Source of the DNA: Undaria pinnatifida
Taxonomy: Eukaryota; Sar; Phaeophyceae; Laminariales; Alariaceae
NCBI GenBank assembly: GCA_012845835.1
Contig: JABAKD010000011.1
Coordinates: forward strand, 13,602,214 to 13,666,213
Direction: 5' to 3'
DNA length: 64,000 nucleotides
Each line of letters begins with the position of its first letter. Position 1 is the first letter of the stretch. A program made the position numbers and the translations under genes. Below the pieces are notes generated by a model. That model was not told the DNA's origin. It saw only the letters and a list, made by a program, of their open reading frames with translations, and did not search any database. Shown here piece after piece: positions 1-19,182 of this stretch.

Positions 1-8411
<8,411 letters not shown>

Positions 8412-8534
8412 AGGAGGTCGGGGTAGGATGGGTGGGATTTTTTTTTTTTGGTTGGACCGTACGAAGAGTTTGAGCTTGCTCGGGCAGACGAGCGAGCTCG
8501 AAAACAGGGGTATAATTCCACCGCTTTTGACGGG

Positions 8535-8680
8535 TCATGACCCGGCCCATGGGTGGTGCCAGGAGTTTTTTTTCAGAAAACTCGCGGGTCGGGTCAGGAC
8601 GTTTTCGAATTTTCAAAGGCCGGGTTGGATCACCTTTAAAAACCCAACCCGACCCGACCCGACCCGCGAGATATGGCCGT
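8535..8680 (+). repeat. GGGTC-rich interspersed repeat
   Basis: A GGTCATGACCCG lead-in is followed by CGGGTCGGGTC and the complementary ACCCGACCCG run. A related copy lies at 56015-56200. The two GGGTC runs in opposite sense could fold into a hairpin. It starts about 125 nt after the kinase stop codon. Confidence 0.55.
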
Positions 8681-8927
8681 GAACAGAAGCTGTACAAATC
8701 CACCCAGCGCCTAACACACGTTTTGCGTACCGGGTGCTGGGGGGTAGACGAGCAGGCGGGGGCGGCACGAATTGCACGCACAAGAAATGGCGTTGCGCTT
8801 CCGGTACTTGACTGGCGCATGCTAATACAGTGTTTGCCTCTGTAGCGCCGGTTGATGGGTAGTCCCGGTTGCCCGTTTTATTGCCCTTGAAAGCAGTTGG
8901 CGCAGATGGGAACAACCTGGAGTGACT

Positions 8928-9238
8928 GCGGAGTAGTGCCTGTAGGTGCCGCTACAGTGCCGCTAGTTGCCGCTATAGTGCCCGTATTTGCCGCTATAGT
9001 GCCGCTAGTTGCCACTACAGTGCCGCTAGTTGCCGCTATAGTGCAGGTACTTGCCGCTATAGTGCCGATTGGTGCCGCTACAGTGCCGCTAGTTGCCGCT
9101 ATATTGCCGCTAGATGCCCCTATAGTGCAGCTACTTGGCAGGTAGTTGCCGCTATAGTGCCGACAGGTGCCGCTATTTGCCGCTATAGTGCCGCTAGTTG
9201 CCGATATAGTGCCGGTATAATGCCGGTATTTCCGGCTG
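8928..9238 (+). repeat. minisatellite of GCCGCTATAGT / GCCGCTAGTT units
   Basis: About 14 degenerate units of 21-24 nt built from GCCGCTATAGT and GCCGCTAGTT. The unique-looking lead-in GGAACAAC...GCGGAGTAGTGCC also occurs at 31050-31090, before a much shorter run of the same units, so the array grew from an interspersed repeat. Confidence 0.8.
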
Positions 9239-9239
9239 G

Positions 9240-12200
9240 CACACACGGGCGCTAAACTATAAAAGGACCACTACAGTAGTGTGTGTAGGAGGTGACCTTC
9301 CTGTCTGCTCGGCTAGGATTGGTGCGAGGGGGTCGAAAGAGTATCGCCAAAGCCGAGAGGTCGATGGAAACGCCTCCACCACCGCTACCGTTGCCGCTGG
9401 CTATTATTATACTATTATTAGTATACCCCTATAGTGGTTTTGCAGGGTGAGGAGGTGAGGGGGTGAGGGGGTGATTTCTGCTCCGTGACCGCGACGATGA
9501 TGATGTTTTTTTTTTCGCGGCTTGTTTTTGAACGTTTGTTGGTGTCCTTGCGCTTGCGTTTGTGTGGTGTGAGCACCCATGCCTACGTCGTCACGTCGTC
9601 AGTTGCAGAACGAGATGGTGATATTGATGTAACTGCCCCGGTTCTGCAAGACGAGGGATGGCGATTTTTTGGGCACTTTTTTTTTGGGGGGGGGGGGGGA
9701 TGTGCGGGCCAGGGGGGGGTAAAATCGCCTTTTTGGGCGGGTGGAGGAGGTCCGTTGTATCCATACAAAAACAGAGTGATATTTCTTCCCCCCCCCTTTT
9801 TGTTGCTGATGGCGAGAAAAGTATAGTACGGCGCGCAACTCGCAAAAGCGCGCGCGAGAGAGAAAGTGCCATTCCCGCGTCCCGGGGTGGGGTGGGTGGC
9901 AGGGAGGAAACGGAGATTTGGATTTACACCCTCTCTCCCCCCACCCCCCCCCTCCTCTCGGATAAAATTAGTTTTAGGTATCCCCAACGTACGAGTATGA
10001 GTAGTGGCGCTTGCTGGAGACAGTCGGATCGGATCGCGCGCTAGCTAGCACGCTAATTTGGTCCATGAATCAGGCGAAAAAGCCAAGGGTGTTTTTCATC
10101 AGTTAATCTGCCTTTTACACGCGGAGTTGTTTCTCCAGGAAATGGAGCGTGGGAGGTTTTGTGGGCTCGGGGGACCATCCGGGGTATGCGTTGCGTTGCG
10201 TTGTGTGGCGTGGCACAGCACGTAGCGCAGAGCGCGGCACGCAAGCGCAGCACGTAGCGTTGTGTAGCGCGGCGTGACGTAGCGCAGCGCACTAACCGAT
10301 TGTGTTGTCATGGTGGAGTAGGGTGAATGTTTTTCCTTGAGGTGGTAAGGTGTGTTGTTAGAGACGGTGGTAAGGGCTGCAAGAGAGGGCAGTGGTCGGT
10401 CGTTGGTGGTGTGGGGAGGGTGTAGCACGTGTTCCTCTGGGACTGGCAGCGCCTAAACCGAGTGTGGCCACGGTGGAAGGGGGCGGGGCGGGACGTAAAA
10501 CGGTGGAAGAAATGTTTCGGCGGAAAACAGGCGTTTTTTTTTTTCGTTTGTTTCCCGTGCGCACGCGCACCGCTCGTTGTCCCCTTTTTTGATCGATCAG
10601 CGACGTCCGTCGTGTTATCGGCCAGATAAAATGGGACACGATGCGCGTACCAAGACTGCATTATCCCGGAAAAAATACGCGCCTCAGCAAAGATTTTTGG
10701 TCGTGAGGGGATTTTCCTGGGTACACCCCGGGTTTCGTAGTGGTAATCCACGCCTTTAGATTATAGTTCTGCAGATGATTGTGGTGACGGTGTTGATTAT
10801 TGTTTCCCCCCCTGTCCTTTTTAGTAGAGTGTTGTGGAATGTGCAGAAGAACTGTCATCCGACGGGTGAGGGCTTGTTTTCGCTCGCGTCTATGCCGGAA
10901 CCGGGATGACCCCGGAGGGTGTGGTCGCCGTCCGTCGTCTGTATGCTGTCTGCTATGGTGTTTTGCAATGGTGTTTGCACTGGTGTTGCGGTATGGGTGT
11001 TGTGAAGCGCCTATGAACTCTAGGCGCGAGGGTGTTCTTATCGCGATGCAGGTTGTGTGGGGATGAAAGGAAAGAAGACCGACGCTTGACCGGCGTTCCT
11101 CTTCTTAGTCTTCGGGTGGGGTGGTTTGGGTTGGGTTCTTGGTGTGTGTGGGTGGTGGGTGGGTGGGTGGGTGGGTGGGTGGGAACCGGGCGGAGGGGTT
11201 GGGTTGAGTTTTTCGGGGGGGTGTTGGGGGACGGGCGTGTTTGTTCTGTTGTTAGTTACCAAGCGTTGAAGCTTGTTCTTCTGACGAGCGTTGAATTTCG
11301 GCACCGAGAGCAAGGAAGAAGGCCATTTAAGTATGGATGGGAGGTATCACCCACCTGCCCAGCACTGCAGCGCTATAATGAATGCCTACATACCTGGCCC
11401 GCATAGCAGTGCACTTCCGTGGTGGTTGGGCGCATGTTTCAGCGCGATGAGCAAGGAGAGGTCTCAACGCTTGGCGGGTACGAGAGAGGGGTCAACGCTC
11501 GGCGGATACCGTCCTCCTATTTGATGCGTAAATCGTCAATCCTCGCGTGCAAACCAACGATAATCTTTCGCCCGCCCCCTTAGCGTTGGTAAAAATCACG
11601 CCGTTTCCCATATTGCGGAAGGTCTGGTCATCCGTTCGCATGCCACCACTACATACACGAGTCGTCCACTTTGCAAAAGGTGAAGTCACTTCCTTGCCGA
11701 AAATGATGCCGTCGCCGGCTTTGCGAAAGGTCAGGTCAACCCCCCGCGATGCACAAAGCCACTTGCTTCGTATCTATTTCGTCTCTCTTTTTTTATTTTC
11801 TTCCTTCTTGTTGATTGTATTATTGTTTTCTCCTCGGATTTCTGACAGATCACGATCTAGATCGTATAGATCATACAGGTCGTCTAGATCATGTGTCTTT
11901 TTTCGCTGTAATATGATGTGCAGGACTTTGTACATTGTTCGGTTTCCTTGGTGACATGCGGTGTAGTTGGTTTCAACTGCGAGTCTTGAAACGTACCCGT
12001 AAATACCAGTATGGGCCTGATACGTACGCACGCTGCCTTCCAATTTCGTTTTTTATATATTTTGACTGATGGGGTGTACGACTTGCTTCAGCTACTCGTA
12101 CGATATATTGGTATGAATATGATCATGTAATACACGTGTTCTCAAGGTGTTCCACTTTTCTTTTCTTTTTTGTGCGTGGGGTATTCTTCCACTCCGGAGT

Positions 12201-13354
12201 GATGACTGACTGGAGCCTGTCCTGTGACCGCGGACTTGATGATGCGAGTTAATGTGAGAAGAAGAAACAACAACCACCTTGTTGCCTACCCTGTAAAGAA
12301 GGTGAGGTTCTCACCCCCTGGCATTCCACCAAGCCTCAGCTACTTCGCGACAGATCAGGGCGTTTCATCACGCGCTGTGTACGATCAATAACAACGGCGA
12401 AGAACCAACACCAACCAGCAGCTTGTTGTCCGGCAAAAAAACAAAATGTGGGCACCTTGAAATTTTATTAACTTCCTGAGGGATGAAGCACGCGGGCCAT
12501 GTTCGTCCTCCGATCTTCCCCACAAGCGGCGATGAACACAGAGGGTATACCCTCCCCCCCCCCTACCTGACAGCTGTGTCTGCCTCAAAGGGCTCCTACT
12601 ACAGTAGTAGTAGTCCTCCTGTGCGCTCCCTACCTGCGTTGCCTTAAGGGACTCCTCCTCCTCCTGCGCTGTTGGAAGGCAAACCAGGTGGATCCTTCCA
12701 CTCGTCCCTCTGTTGTTTGTTTGCTACTACCCGTCCTATCATTGTCCGTGATCTCACCGGTGTTTTTTTACTGCGAAAATAGCATTGTCGTCTTGCTAGA
12801 GAACGAGAAATCATTCATTCATTCCCTTGCACTGTTGTCGCCCAGCGCCCATTAATTAATAATGGCGTTGGTGCGCTGATCCGCATTCAGTCGGCTGGTT
12901 TCTTTTTTTTGGTTGATCGTAGGCAGAGTACAGGGTATGTACGCACTGTTGTAGTGTGTATTCGAGCGCGCACAATAAAATGGCTGGAAGATATTTCATG
13001 TAATTATTGTTTTAGGGACGTCAGCTGCTGCTGCTGTAGTCTATATTATTGTTCACACTCAAAACTATTATTGCGGACGGTGTTCAACAGATCAAAATAT
13101 CAACAACAGAACAACAACAGATCAACAGATGATGGACAGGTCAACAGACCAACCGATCACACGGCACCCCAGAAGACGTTGGGAACTGGCGCGGACCGGT
13201 CGTCCGTGTTCCGTTTATCGATAAATAAGCTTGGCCGTGCAGGGGTCAATTGTTCGGGGTCGTTTGACGCGACAAAACTTGAAGATTGTTTTGGCAGAGT
13301 CACGCCTGAGGGGAGCCTTCTTTGTGATTCGAGAAAGAGGAGACAAAGAGCTCC

Positions 13355-13390
<36 letters not shown>

Positions 13391-13680
13391 ACAACAACAA
13401 CAGAGTTTCTGTTCTATAGATGATAGATTCGAACCACAGACAGACAGTTAGATAAGATGTACTCCGGAGTATGTATGTGTGGAGTTCCCCGTTGTCAGGT
13501 GTGGGGCCTCCGCCGTGGAAATTTATACGTGTCTGTCCTCTTGAACGGCAGTCTAGTTTCGCTTGGTGGGTCATCGCTCGGTCGATTACTTACTCGCTGA
13601 TTTTGCTCGGTCGCAGGGTACATAATAACATAAACTAACAAAAAAATAATGGCCTCGAAATCGGAAAACCGAAAATAAAT
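9240..13680. other. intergenic stretch without a recognisable gene
   Basis: I find no conserved protein segment on either strand. It holds homopolymer tracts near 9680-9800, a GCGTTGCG/GCGCAGCAC minisatellite at 10180-10295, a GGGT tetramer run at 11150-11183, a copy of the 90-bp repeat at 12176-12262, and an AGAC tetramer run at 13356-13388. Open frames crossing these are short or made of the repeats. Confidence 0.6.
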
Positions 13681-13687
13681 TGATGGA

Positions 13688-14072
13688 GCTATGAGTCGGC
13701 AGGATTTCACGACAACAAACTCATCGGTAGGCACCGGTAGCCAACTACGTGACTTCAGTCGGCAAGTCGGCTGGCGAAAACCAGATAATGATGATGATGA
13801 TGGTCAGTCGACTTGCTGATTTAACCCCGGCGAGTGAAGCGAGCCAAACCAGCCGCCCCCGGCCGAGTGGACCCCGCCCAAAAAAGAAAAAAACGCACCC
13901 CGCATTGTTAAACAAATCTTCCTACAAACAAGTAAGTATGGAAACCCAATCAACAACAATATAAGTCGGATAGTCGGCACCTCCGGAAAACGGCTGTGAC
14001 TATTATGTATATTCTAGTCCGACTATTAATAGTAACAACTTGTTGGTGGCTAAAGTCGCGCCTACTCACAGC
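13688..14072. mobile_element. MITE with internal hairpin (copy 1)
   Basis: It begins GCTATGAGTCGGCAGGATTT and ends CGCCTACTCACAGC, so imperfect terminal inverted repeats are visible. An internal AGTCGGCAAGTCGGCTGG is answered by GTCGACTTGC. A second copy lies at 30433-30764, diverged but collinear, with the GCGAGTGAAGCGAGCCAA-type block in both. No protein is encoded. Confidence 0.7.
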
Positions 14073-14332
14073 TGCTGCCGTAAAAATTGGGTTGTTAGCA
14101 GGCGTCATGTCACAAATGATATGTATGTTTACCTGACGCAAAGTAAGTGTCAGGGTTGGCGCACAGGCTATCTATGCTGGTGTGTGCGTCAGGTATGGAT
14201 GTATTATTATGTTGATTTGCTTCTTCGCGGCATGATGGGGCCGGGCCGTGAGCCGACGTTCTCGTTCGTTTAACTTGGGGGGGGAGCGATTCGGGTGGCC
14301 TCCCTGCTAACAAGCAGTTAGTTCAAGCAATT

Positions 14333-14430
14333 TTTTTTTTTTTTTTTTTTCATCCTCCGGCGGATGTGGTAGAAAAATAAAAACTAAAGCTTCAGCTCAC
14401 CACACTTCCACGTATTTTCATGCGCGTCGT
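14333..14430 (-). mobile_element. 5'-truncated copy of the hairpin-tailed SINE with 12-bp target-site duplication
   Basis: The element is bounded by perfect direct repeats GTTCAAGCAATT at 14321-14332 and 14431-14442. The poly(T) side is the poly(A) tail on the minus strand, followed by CATCCTCCGGCGGATG and the conserved 3' body. A truncated 5' end, an A-tail and a target-site duplication together indicate target-primed reverse transcription. Confidence 0.85.
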
Positions 14431-14780
14431 GTTCAAGCAATTACTTATTATTATACCCCCGTGGCTGTTGGCAGCTCCTCCTACCTTGTGATAAGTCGTG
14501 GTACCGGCGGGAAGGTGTGAGGGAAGGGACGCACAGGGGTATCAGCTTCGCTTGGAGGCAGCACCGGTCGACATCCTTCTCTCTCTCCTCCTGGTGGGCA
14601 TAATCCATGCACGCACGAGAAGAGGGGGGGTGCATGTAGCCACAGACACATCACATGTGCTACGATAAGAAGTAGCGCTTGCTTGATTGGATGAAAAATA
14701 TTCTGAGTCCTCTTAACGCCTTCACAATGCTACTTGAAACCCTTTATTTTTACCAATTTACTTCAAGTTAGTATAGGGAG

Positions 14781-14985
14781 AAATAATAACCGGAGCGCTG
14801 TGATCGCGGGACGATTTATTTTTTTCCCCCCCATTTTTTAACTTGGTTTTAGAGACCCCACAAAAAAAAATATGTTTTTTTTTCTTCATTTTTTTTCTCC
14901 ATTTTTTTTTCACTTGGTTTTAATAGACCCCCAAAAAACTTAATTTGTTCTAAATAAATCGTCCCGCGGTCACTCCGACTCAAGT
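14781..14985. mobile_element. small fold-back element
   Basis: The arm CGCGGGACGATTTATT (about 14800-14820) is mirrored by AATAAATCGTCCCGCG (about 14953-14968). The centre holds two related ACTTGGTTTTA blocks in T-rich sequence. There is no coding potential. Confidence 0.6.
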
Positions 14986-15090
14986 TTTTTTTTTTTTTTT
15001 TTTTTTTCCATTCTCTATTCTGACCATTTTTGATGTGAGGTGTCGAAAAAAGAAGTGGGAAAAAGACTGTCCGGGCGCCCTCGCGTAGAA

Positions 15091-15338
15091 CCAACTCTAA
15101 CCCTAACCCTGACCCTAACAACCCATAGGAAATAAAATCTACCGATGACTGCCCCCTGATGACGTCACTGGTGGTGAAATGGTTGAAAAAACACCACAAT
15201 GTGTATCTCTGTCGCGTCGCAGTGATACAATTACTTGACATTTTCAACCATTTTACCCCGGTGACGTCAGTGATGATGTCATGAGGGGGCAGTTCTACCG
15301 GTATTTCGTACCATACGGTATGGGTTAGGGTTAGTTTA
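15091..15338. mobile_element. palindromic element with telomere-like outer arms
   Basis: Outer arms are CTAACCCTAACCCTGACCC on the left and GGGTTAGGGTTAG on the right. Inner arms are ACTGCCCCCTGATGACGTCA and the complementary GATGTCATGAGGGGGCAG, with AAATGGTTGAAAA mirrored by TTTTCAACCATTTT. It is probably a non-autonomous fold-back transposon. Confidence 0.6.
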
Positions 15339-15861
15339 GCATGGTTGAAAAAGAACCATGATAATGTCAGACACCCTGTGGCGTCGTCAACAAAAAAGAT
15401 GTCTGAGGGCATGATGATGCATCAAGTAATCAACAATAATATGTATATCAACAATACCAAGTAATTCTTCCACTAATAATACCAAGTAATTCTTCCGCTG
15501 GCGGCAGTAAAACCGAGTCATCTTGTTGTGGTTTTGCATTGACACTGTAATGCAGCGCCAACGATAAGCATTGGCTTTTTATCTCCCAGTCAAGTGTATG
15601 CATGCAATACTGATTGCTGCATTTTATACCACTGCTAGGTAGATTGGATGGTTTTACGAGGCTAGGCTACTCAACACCAACAAGTAAAACTTCCTGTTTC
15701 AACAAGTACACGAATGATGTGTGCTGCATGCAAGCTGCGGCAAGTGGCGGCATAAAAAAATACGTGGATCTGGCATGGTTTTCCATTGGCATTGCGAACG
15801 TATAGCGGGGCGATACCTTGCTTACCTCGACCTTGCTACAGGCGTGCTACGACAGAGGTAG

Positions 15862-16023
15862 GGACAGCTTACGCTATATACCTACAATGGGACCCGAAGG
15901 GTGCGCCAGCTAGCGTTGGGCTGCGAAAGCAACTGAGTTAAATCGACACACGACGCGTATGAAAATACGTGGAAGTGTGGTGAGCTAAAGCTTTATTTTT
16001 CCCCATCCATCCGCCGAAGGATG

Positions 16024-16054
<31 letters not shown>
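15862..16054 (+). mobile_element. full-length hairpin-tailed SINE with 11-bp target-site duplication
   Basis: The direct repeat GACAGAGGTAG at 15851-15861 and 16055-16065 brackets a 193-bp element. It begins GGACAGCTTACGC, carries GGGACCCGAAGGGTGCGCC and GAAGTGTGGTGAGC, has a hairpin region (CATCCGCCGAAGGATG) and ends in about 32 A. Other copies: 4690-4867 (-), 14333-14430 (-), 33495-33672 (+), 43604-43711 (-). It encodes no protein, so it must move with enzymes supplied in trans. Its RNA ancestor is not obvious to me. Confidence 0.85.
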
Positions 16055-16055
<1 letters not shown>

Positions 16056-16065
16056 ACAGAGGTAG

Positions 16066-18500
16066 CAGTTTTCGTCTGAAACGGTTTCTGAATGGCGGGG
16101 CTCCTCAACCCTCCTTAACCCTAAATGGTCGGAAAGAGGTCATTTTTTTTTTTGCATGATTCTCGTCGTATACATAGGCCATGATATTCTTCATGTCTTT
16201 CTTTGGGTCAAGAATGACGTGTCTTAAGCTCCCAAACTGAGGGGTAGAATTAGAAAAAAACTGGTGCGCCTCCATGTAGCCACGCGTCTTATACGATAAT
16301 CAAGATGATCTACCTCCTTGCTTCCGGTGTGATGGTAGTAGTCGCTACGATTCGTTCGTAGCACCGACCAAAAAAAGAGAGGGGGGCTCTTCCCTTCGCG
16401 GCTGCAGTACCTGGTTCGTATGCAATTTGCTTACGTACGTCTTGTTTGCGATTGCTTGCGCACGTACTGGTACATACGTCGTCGTCGACGCTACGGCAGA
16501 GGCAGATGGGAAGCATTTTCTTCGTCGTTGCTGCAGCAGGCGGCTGAGCAGCATGCATGGTGTTCTCCTTCAATATTAAGTTCGACAACAACAACTAATA
16601 ATACCGTTGGCTCCGGATATTTTCAAGATGAACACCCATGTAACACCCAATCACTCACAAAAGATCGAAACAGTCACCTGCTACACACCGGAGATAACAG
16701 CGTCCGTTCGCTGTGTTTACCGACCGCACAGCGTCTCTGGGTTATGCCGAAAAAGACGAACAAAAAAAAAACGGGGAACACAATTCAACGGTCGTTATTG
16801 TGTAATCAGGTCACGTAAAACATCACCGAACAATACATAACATCTGCAAACTTATATATTAGCTGAGCGAGCTACCGGTATACATCGCGCGGAGAGGCAT
16901 CTTCCCCCCCCCCCCCACCCCTATAAGATACCGCCATCATGCCATCCTGATACGTACCGGAATACATGGCACGCAGAGGTGTCCCTCCTCCCCTCCCCTA
17001 ATAAACCCACGCGGTGCGGGAATATACCTGGTCCTCCAAACAGGCTTTCATCTTTGGTCCCCACAGCGGACTGCCCCTGAAAGCTTACGGCGCGGTGCGT
17101 GGACATCTTGCCATGCACCACGTAAAAAAAAAGTGCCTCCCGTGTAAAGAGTAAGGCCGCATATATACGCGCCGGGTACTGTCTACATGCAGCAGCAGCA
17201 GCAGCAGCATGTTGCCATGTATCCATGGGTCAACCAACGTACTACTGTTGTCGCGTGGTCGGTCAGCCAACGTGTTGCTACCGCCGTTATCTGATCGACC
17301 AGTACATCACTGCTACCGCTGTCATGTATGTGCTCATCGTCACGCTGTCATAGTAGGGCTCTCCCCCAGCACGGTGTAAGGCCGTGGTATGGTATGGTAC
17401 AGAGAGCAATATGGCCGCCTCACGGGGGGAAACCGCCTTATTCAATCCGGGTTATGAGTGCCATTCCCCAGTCGCCCCAAGCGATTTTGACCGCCTTATA
17501 CCGGGATACCACCTTAATAGCCCTTGCTCTGACCGCCTTATCGGAGAACTCCTACTACATGTCAAAAAAAAATAATAAGAACTTCCAAGTCGGCACTTGC
17601 CTCCGACCCAACTTCTGAACGTACGATGTAGGCCCACGTACCAAGAAAGACAATCCAAACCAAGTGTCCATATATTATCTTCTCATATCATCCCAGGGTT
17701 CGGCGAGTAAAAAACAGTCCGGGGCCAAACAAAACTACACACAGTGCGAGTCGCGCACCCCCCCCTCCTCCTCCACACCACCAAACTGGACTTACAGCGT
17801 GTAGACATATATATGCAGATACAGCTGCTACCACAATCCGCGGGAACAAACAGCCTCAGGCTAAAGCAGTACCGCATGATAACACGCACGACAACACCCA
17901 CCCCTCCAGAGGCCAAAACTTCTCATTTTCCCCGACAACGGGTACGGTGCAAAAAACACCGAGGAGACGCGTCTATGGAATCATCTCGACGACATCTTCC
18001 CAACGCCACCATTCTTGTGTGTCTGCCCCCCCCTCCCTTGCCTTGGGACAACATCGTTTCTGACATATTCTTAACCCATCGTAAGGGGTGTGTTATCTTA
18101 GCGCGATAAACGCTAATGGCTGACACGCAAAATCACTCTCGCCGTATCTCGCGCCCCTGCGTCCCACTTTCGCAACAACAGCATACTAAAGTAGAGCCGT
18201 AAAAAAAAAGAACGCCTCCTCCATCCGTCTCCTACCACCAATACTACCAGGTACAAAAAAAAAACAAGGTCACTCCCATCCGCTTCCTGCTGCCAGGTGT
18301 GTTAGGCGAATTCCTCTCCGCGGTGGTGAAAAGTAGCGCCCGTGGTATACATTCGCTCGGAACGAATGGCAAACCCACCCCACCCCGTGCCTCGTTGCCA
18401 TCAAACCACCCACTAAAATATGTACACAAAAACAAAAACAACCCCCCCCACCCCCCCTCCCTGGCTCCCGCCCCCACCCCTTCCCTTCCGCCCCCATCCC
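16066..18500. other. intergenic stretch without a recognisable gene
   Basis: Contents: a 250-bp repeat at about 16073-16310 that matches 58135-58390 (GAATGGCGGGGCTCC, then CTTAAGCTCCCAAA), a CAG run near 17190, and a copy of the AAGGCGGT repeat at 17385-17565. I find no conserved exon on either strand. Confidence 0.5.
17385..17565 (-). repeat. interspersed repeat with recurring AAGGCGGT, copy 2
   Basis: GACCGCCTTAT and ACCGCCTTATTC blocks with the GGGTTATGAGTGCCATTCC core. Same family as 3560-3722 and 63595-63775. Confidence 0.65.
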
Positions 18501-18561
18501 CTCCCGTCATCTCGGCCTCTGTCTTTTCTCTCTCTGCTCCCCCTCGTTCTCTCTCTCCCTC

Positions 18562-19124
18562 AAAGCAAGGCTCCCAAGGAATCCACAGCTCCCAAGGCTC
18601 CCAAGGCAGCCACAGATCCCGACGTTCGTACCGCTCCCACGGCCCCGAAGGCTCGTGCGTCGCCCAAGGCCCCTACGCTTCCTGCGTCTCTGAAGGACCC
18701 CACGGTTTCCACGCCTCCCAAGGCTCTCCAGGCTCCCAAGGCTCCCATGGTTCTTACTGCTCCCTGAGGATTCCAAGGTTATCACGTCTCCCAAGGTTCC
18801 TACGACTTCCATGTTTCCCCAAGTTCGCTGGGGCTCCCAAGGTTCGCACGTTTCCGAAGGCTCCCAAGGCTCCCATGGTTCTCAAGGTTGCCAAGGCCCC
18901 CACGGTTCCCAAGGCTTCCGAGGCTGAGGATCCCAAGACGCTCAAGGCAGGCTCCCAAGGCTCCCACGGCCCCCAAAGCTCCAAAAGCTCCAACGACTCC
19001 TACGGCCCCCACGGCGCCCAAGACTCGCAAGGTCCACAAGTCTCACAAGCCCGTGCCCAACAAAAAAGCCCCCTGCCTGCCGGCGCAGCATTGCGAGCTC
19101 CCAAAGCTCCCACGACTCTTTTAA
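18562..19124 (+). pseudogene. KAPK-rich linker-histone-tail-like sequence, frameshifted
   Basis: A long pyrimidine tract (about 18500-18560) ends in CTCCCTCAAAG, which looks like a splice acceptor. The following sequence reads KAPKESTAPKAPK, then APTAPKARASPKAPT, and stops at TGA 18765. Further on, other frames again give FPKAPKAPMVLKVAKAP and APKAPTAPKAPKAPTTP, followed by KTRKVHKSHKP, so several frameshifts separate blocks of the same character. The DNA unit is a degenerate 9-mer, GCTCCCAAG. It could be the tail exon of a linker-histone-like gene that has decayed, or only a minisatellite with coding bias. It lies in, or just beyond, the 3' end of the minus-strand transcription-factor gene. 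Confidence 0.35.
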
Positions 19125-19182
19125 GGCTCCCGCGGCTCCCAAAGCTCCCAAGACTTTTCAAGGCTCCCACAGCCCACAAGGA

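Noticed and set aside
12909-13451. A 180-codon plus-strand open frame
   Set aside because: Composition is erratic, the end is the AGAC repeat (DRQT), and no part resembles a known domain.
14328-16053. Assembly gap or vector suspected at the long A/T runs
   Set aside because: The runs are the poly(A) tails of SINEs with matching target-site duplications, so they are biological, although their exact length may be wrong.
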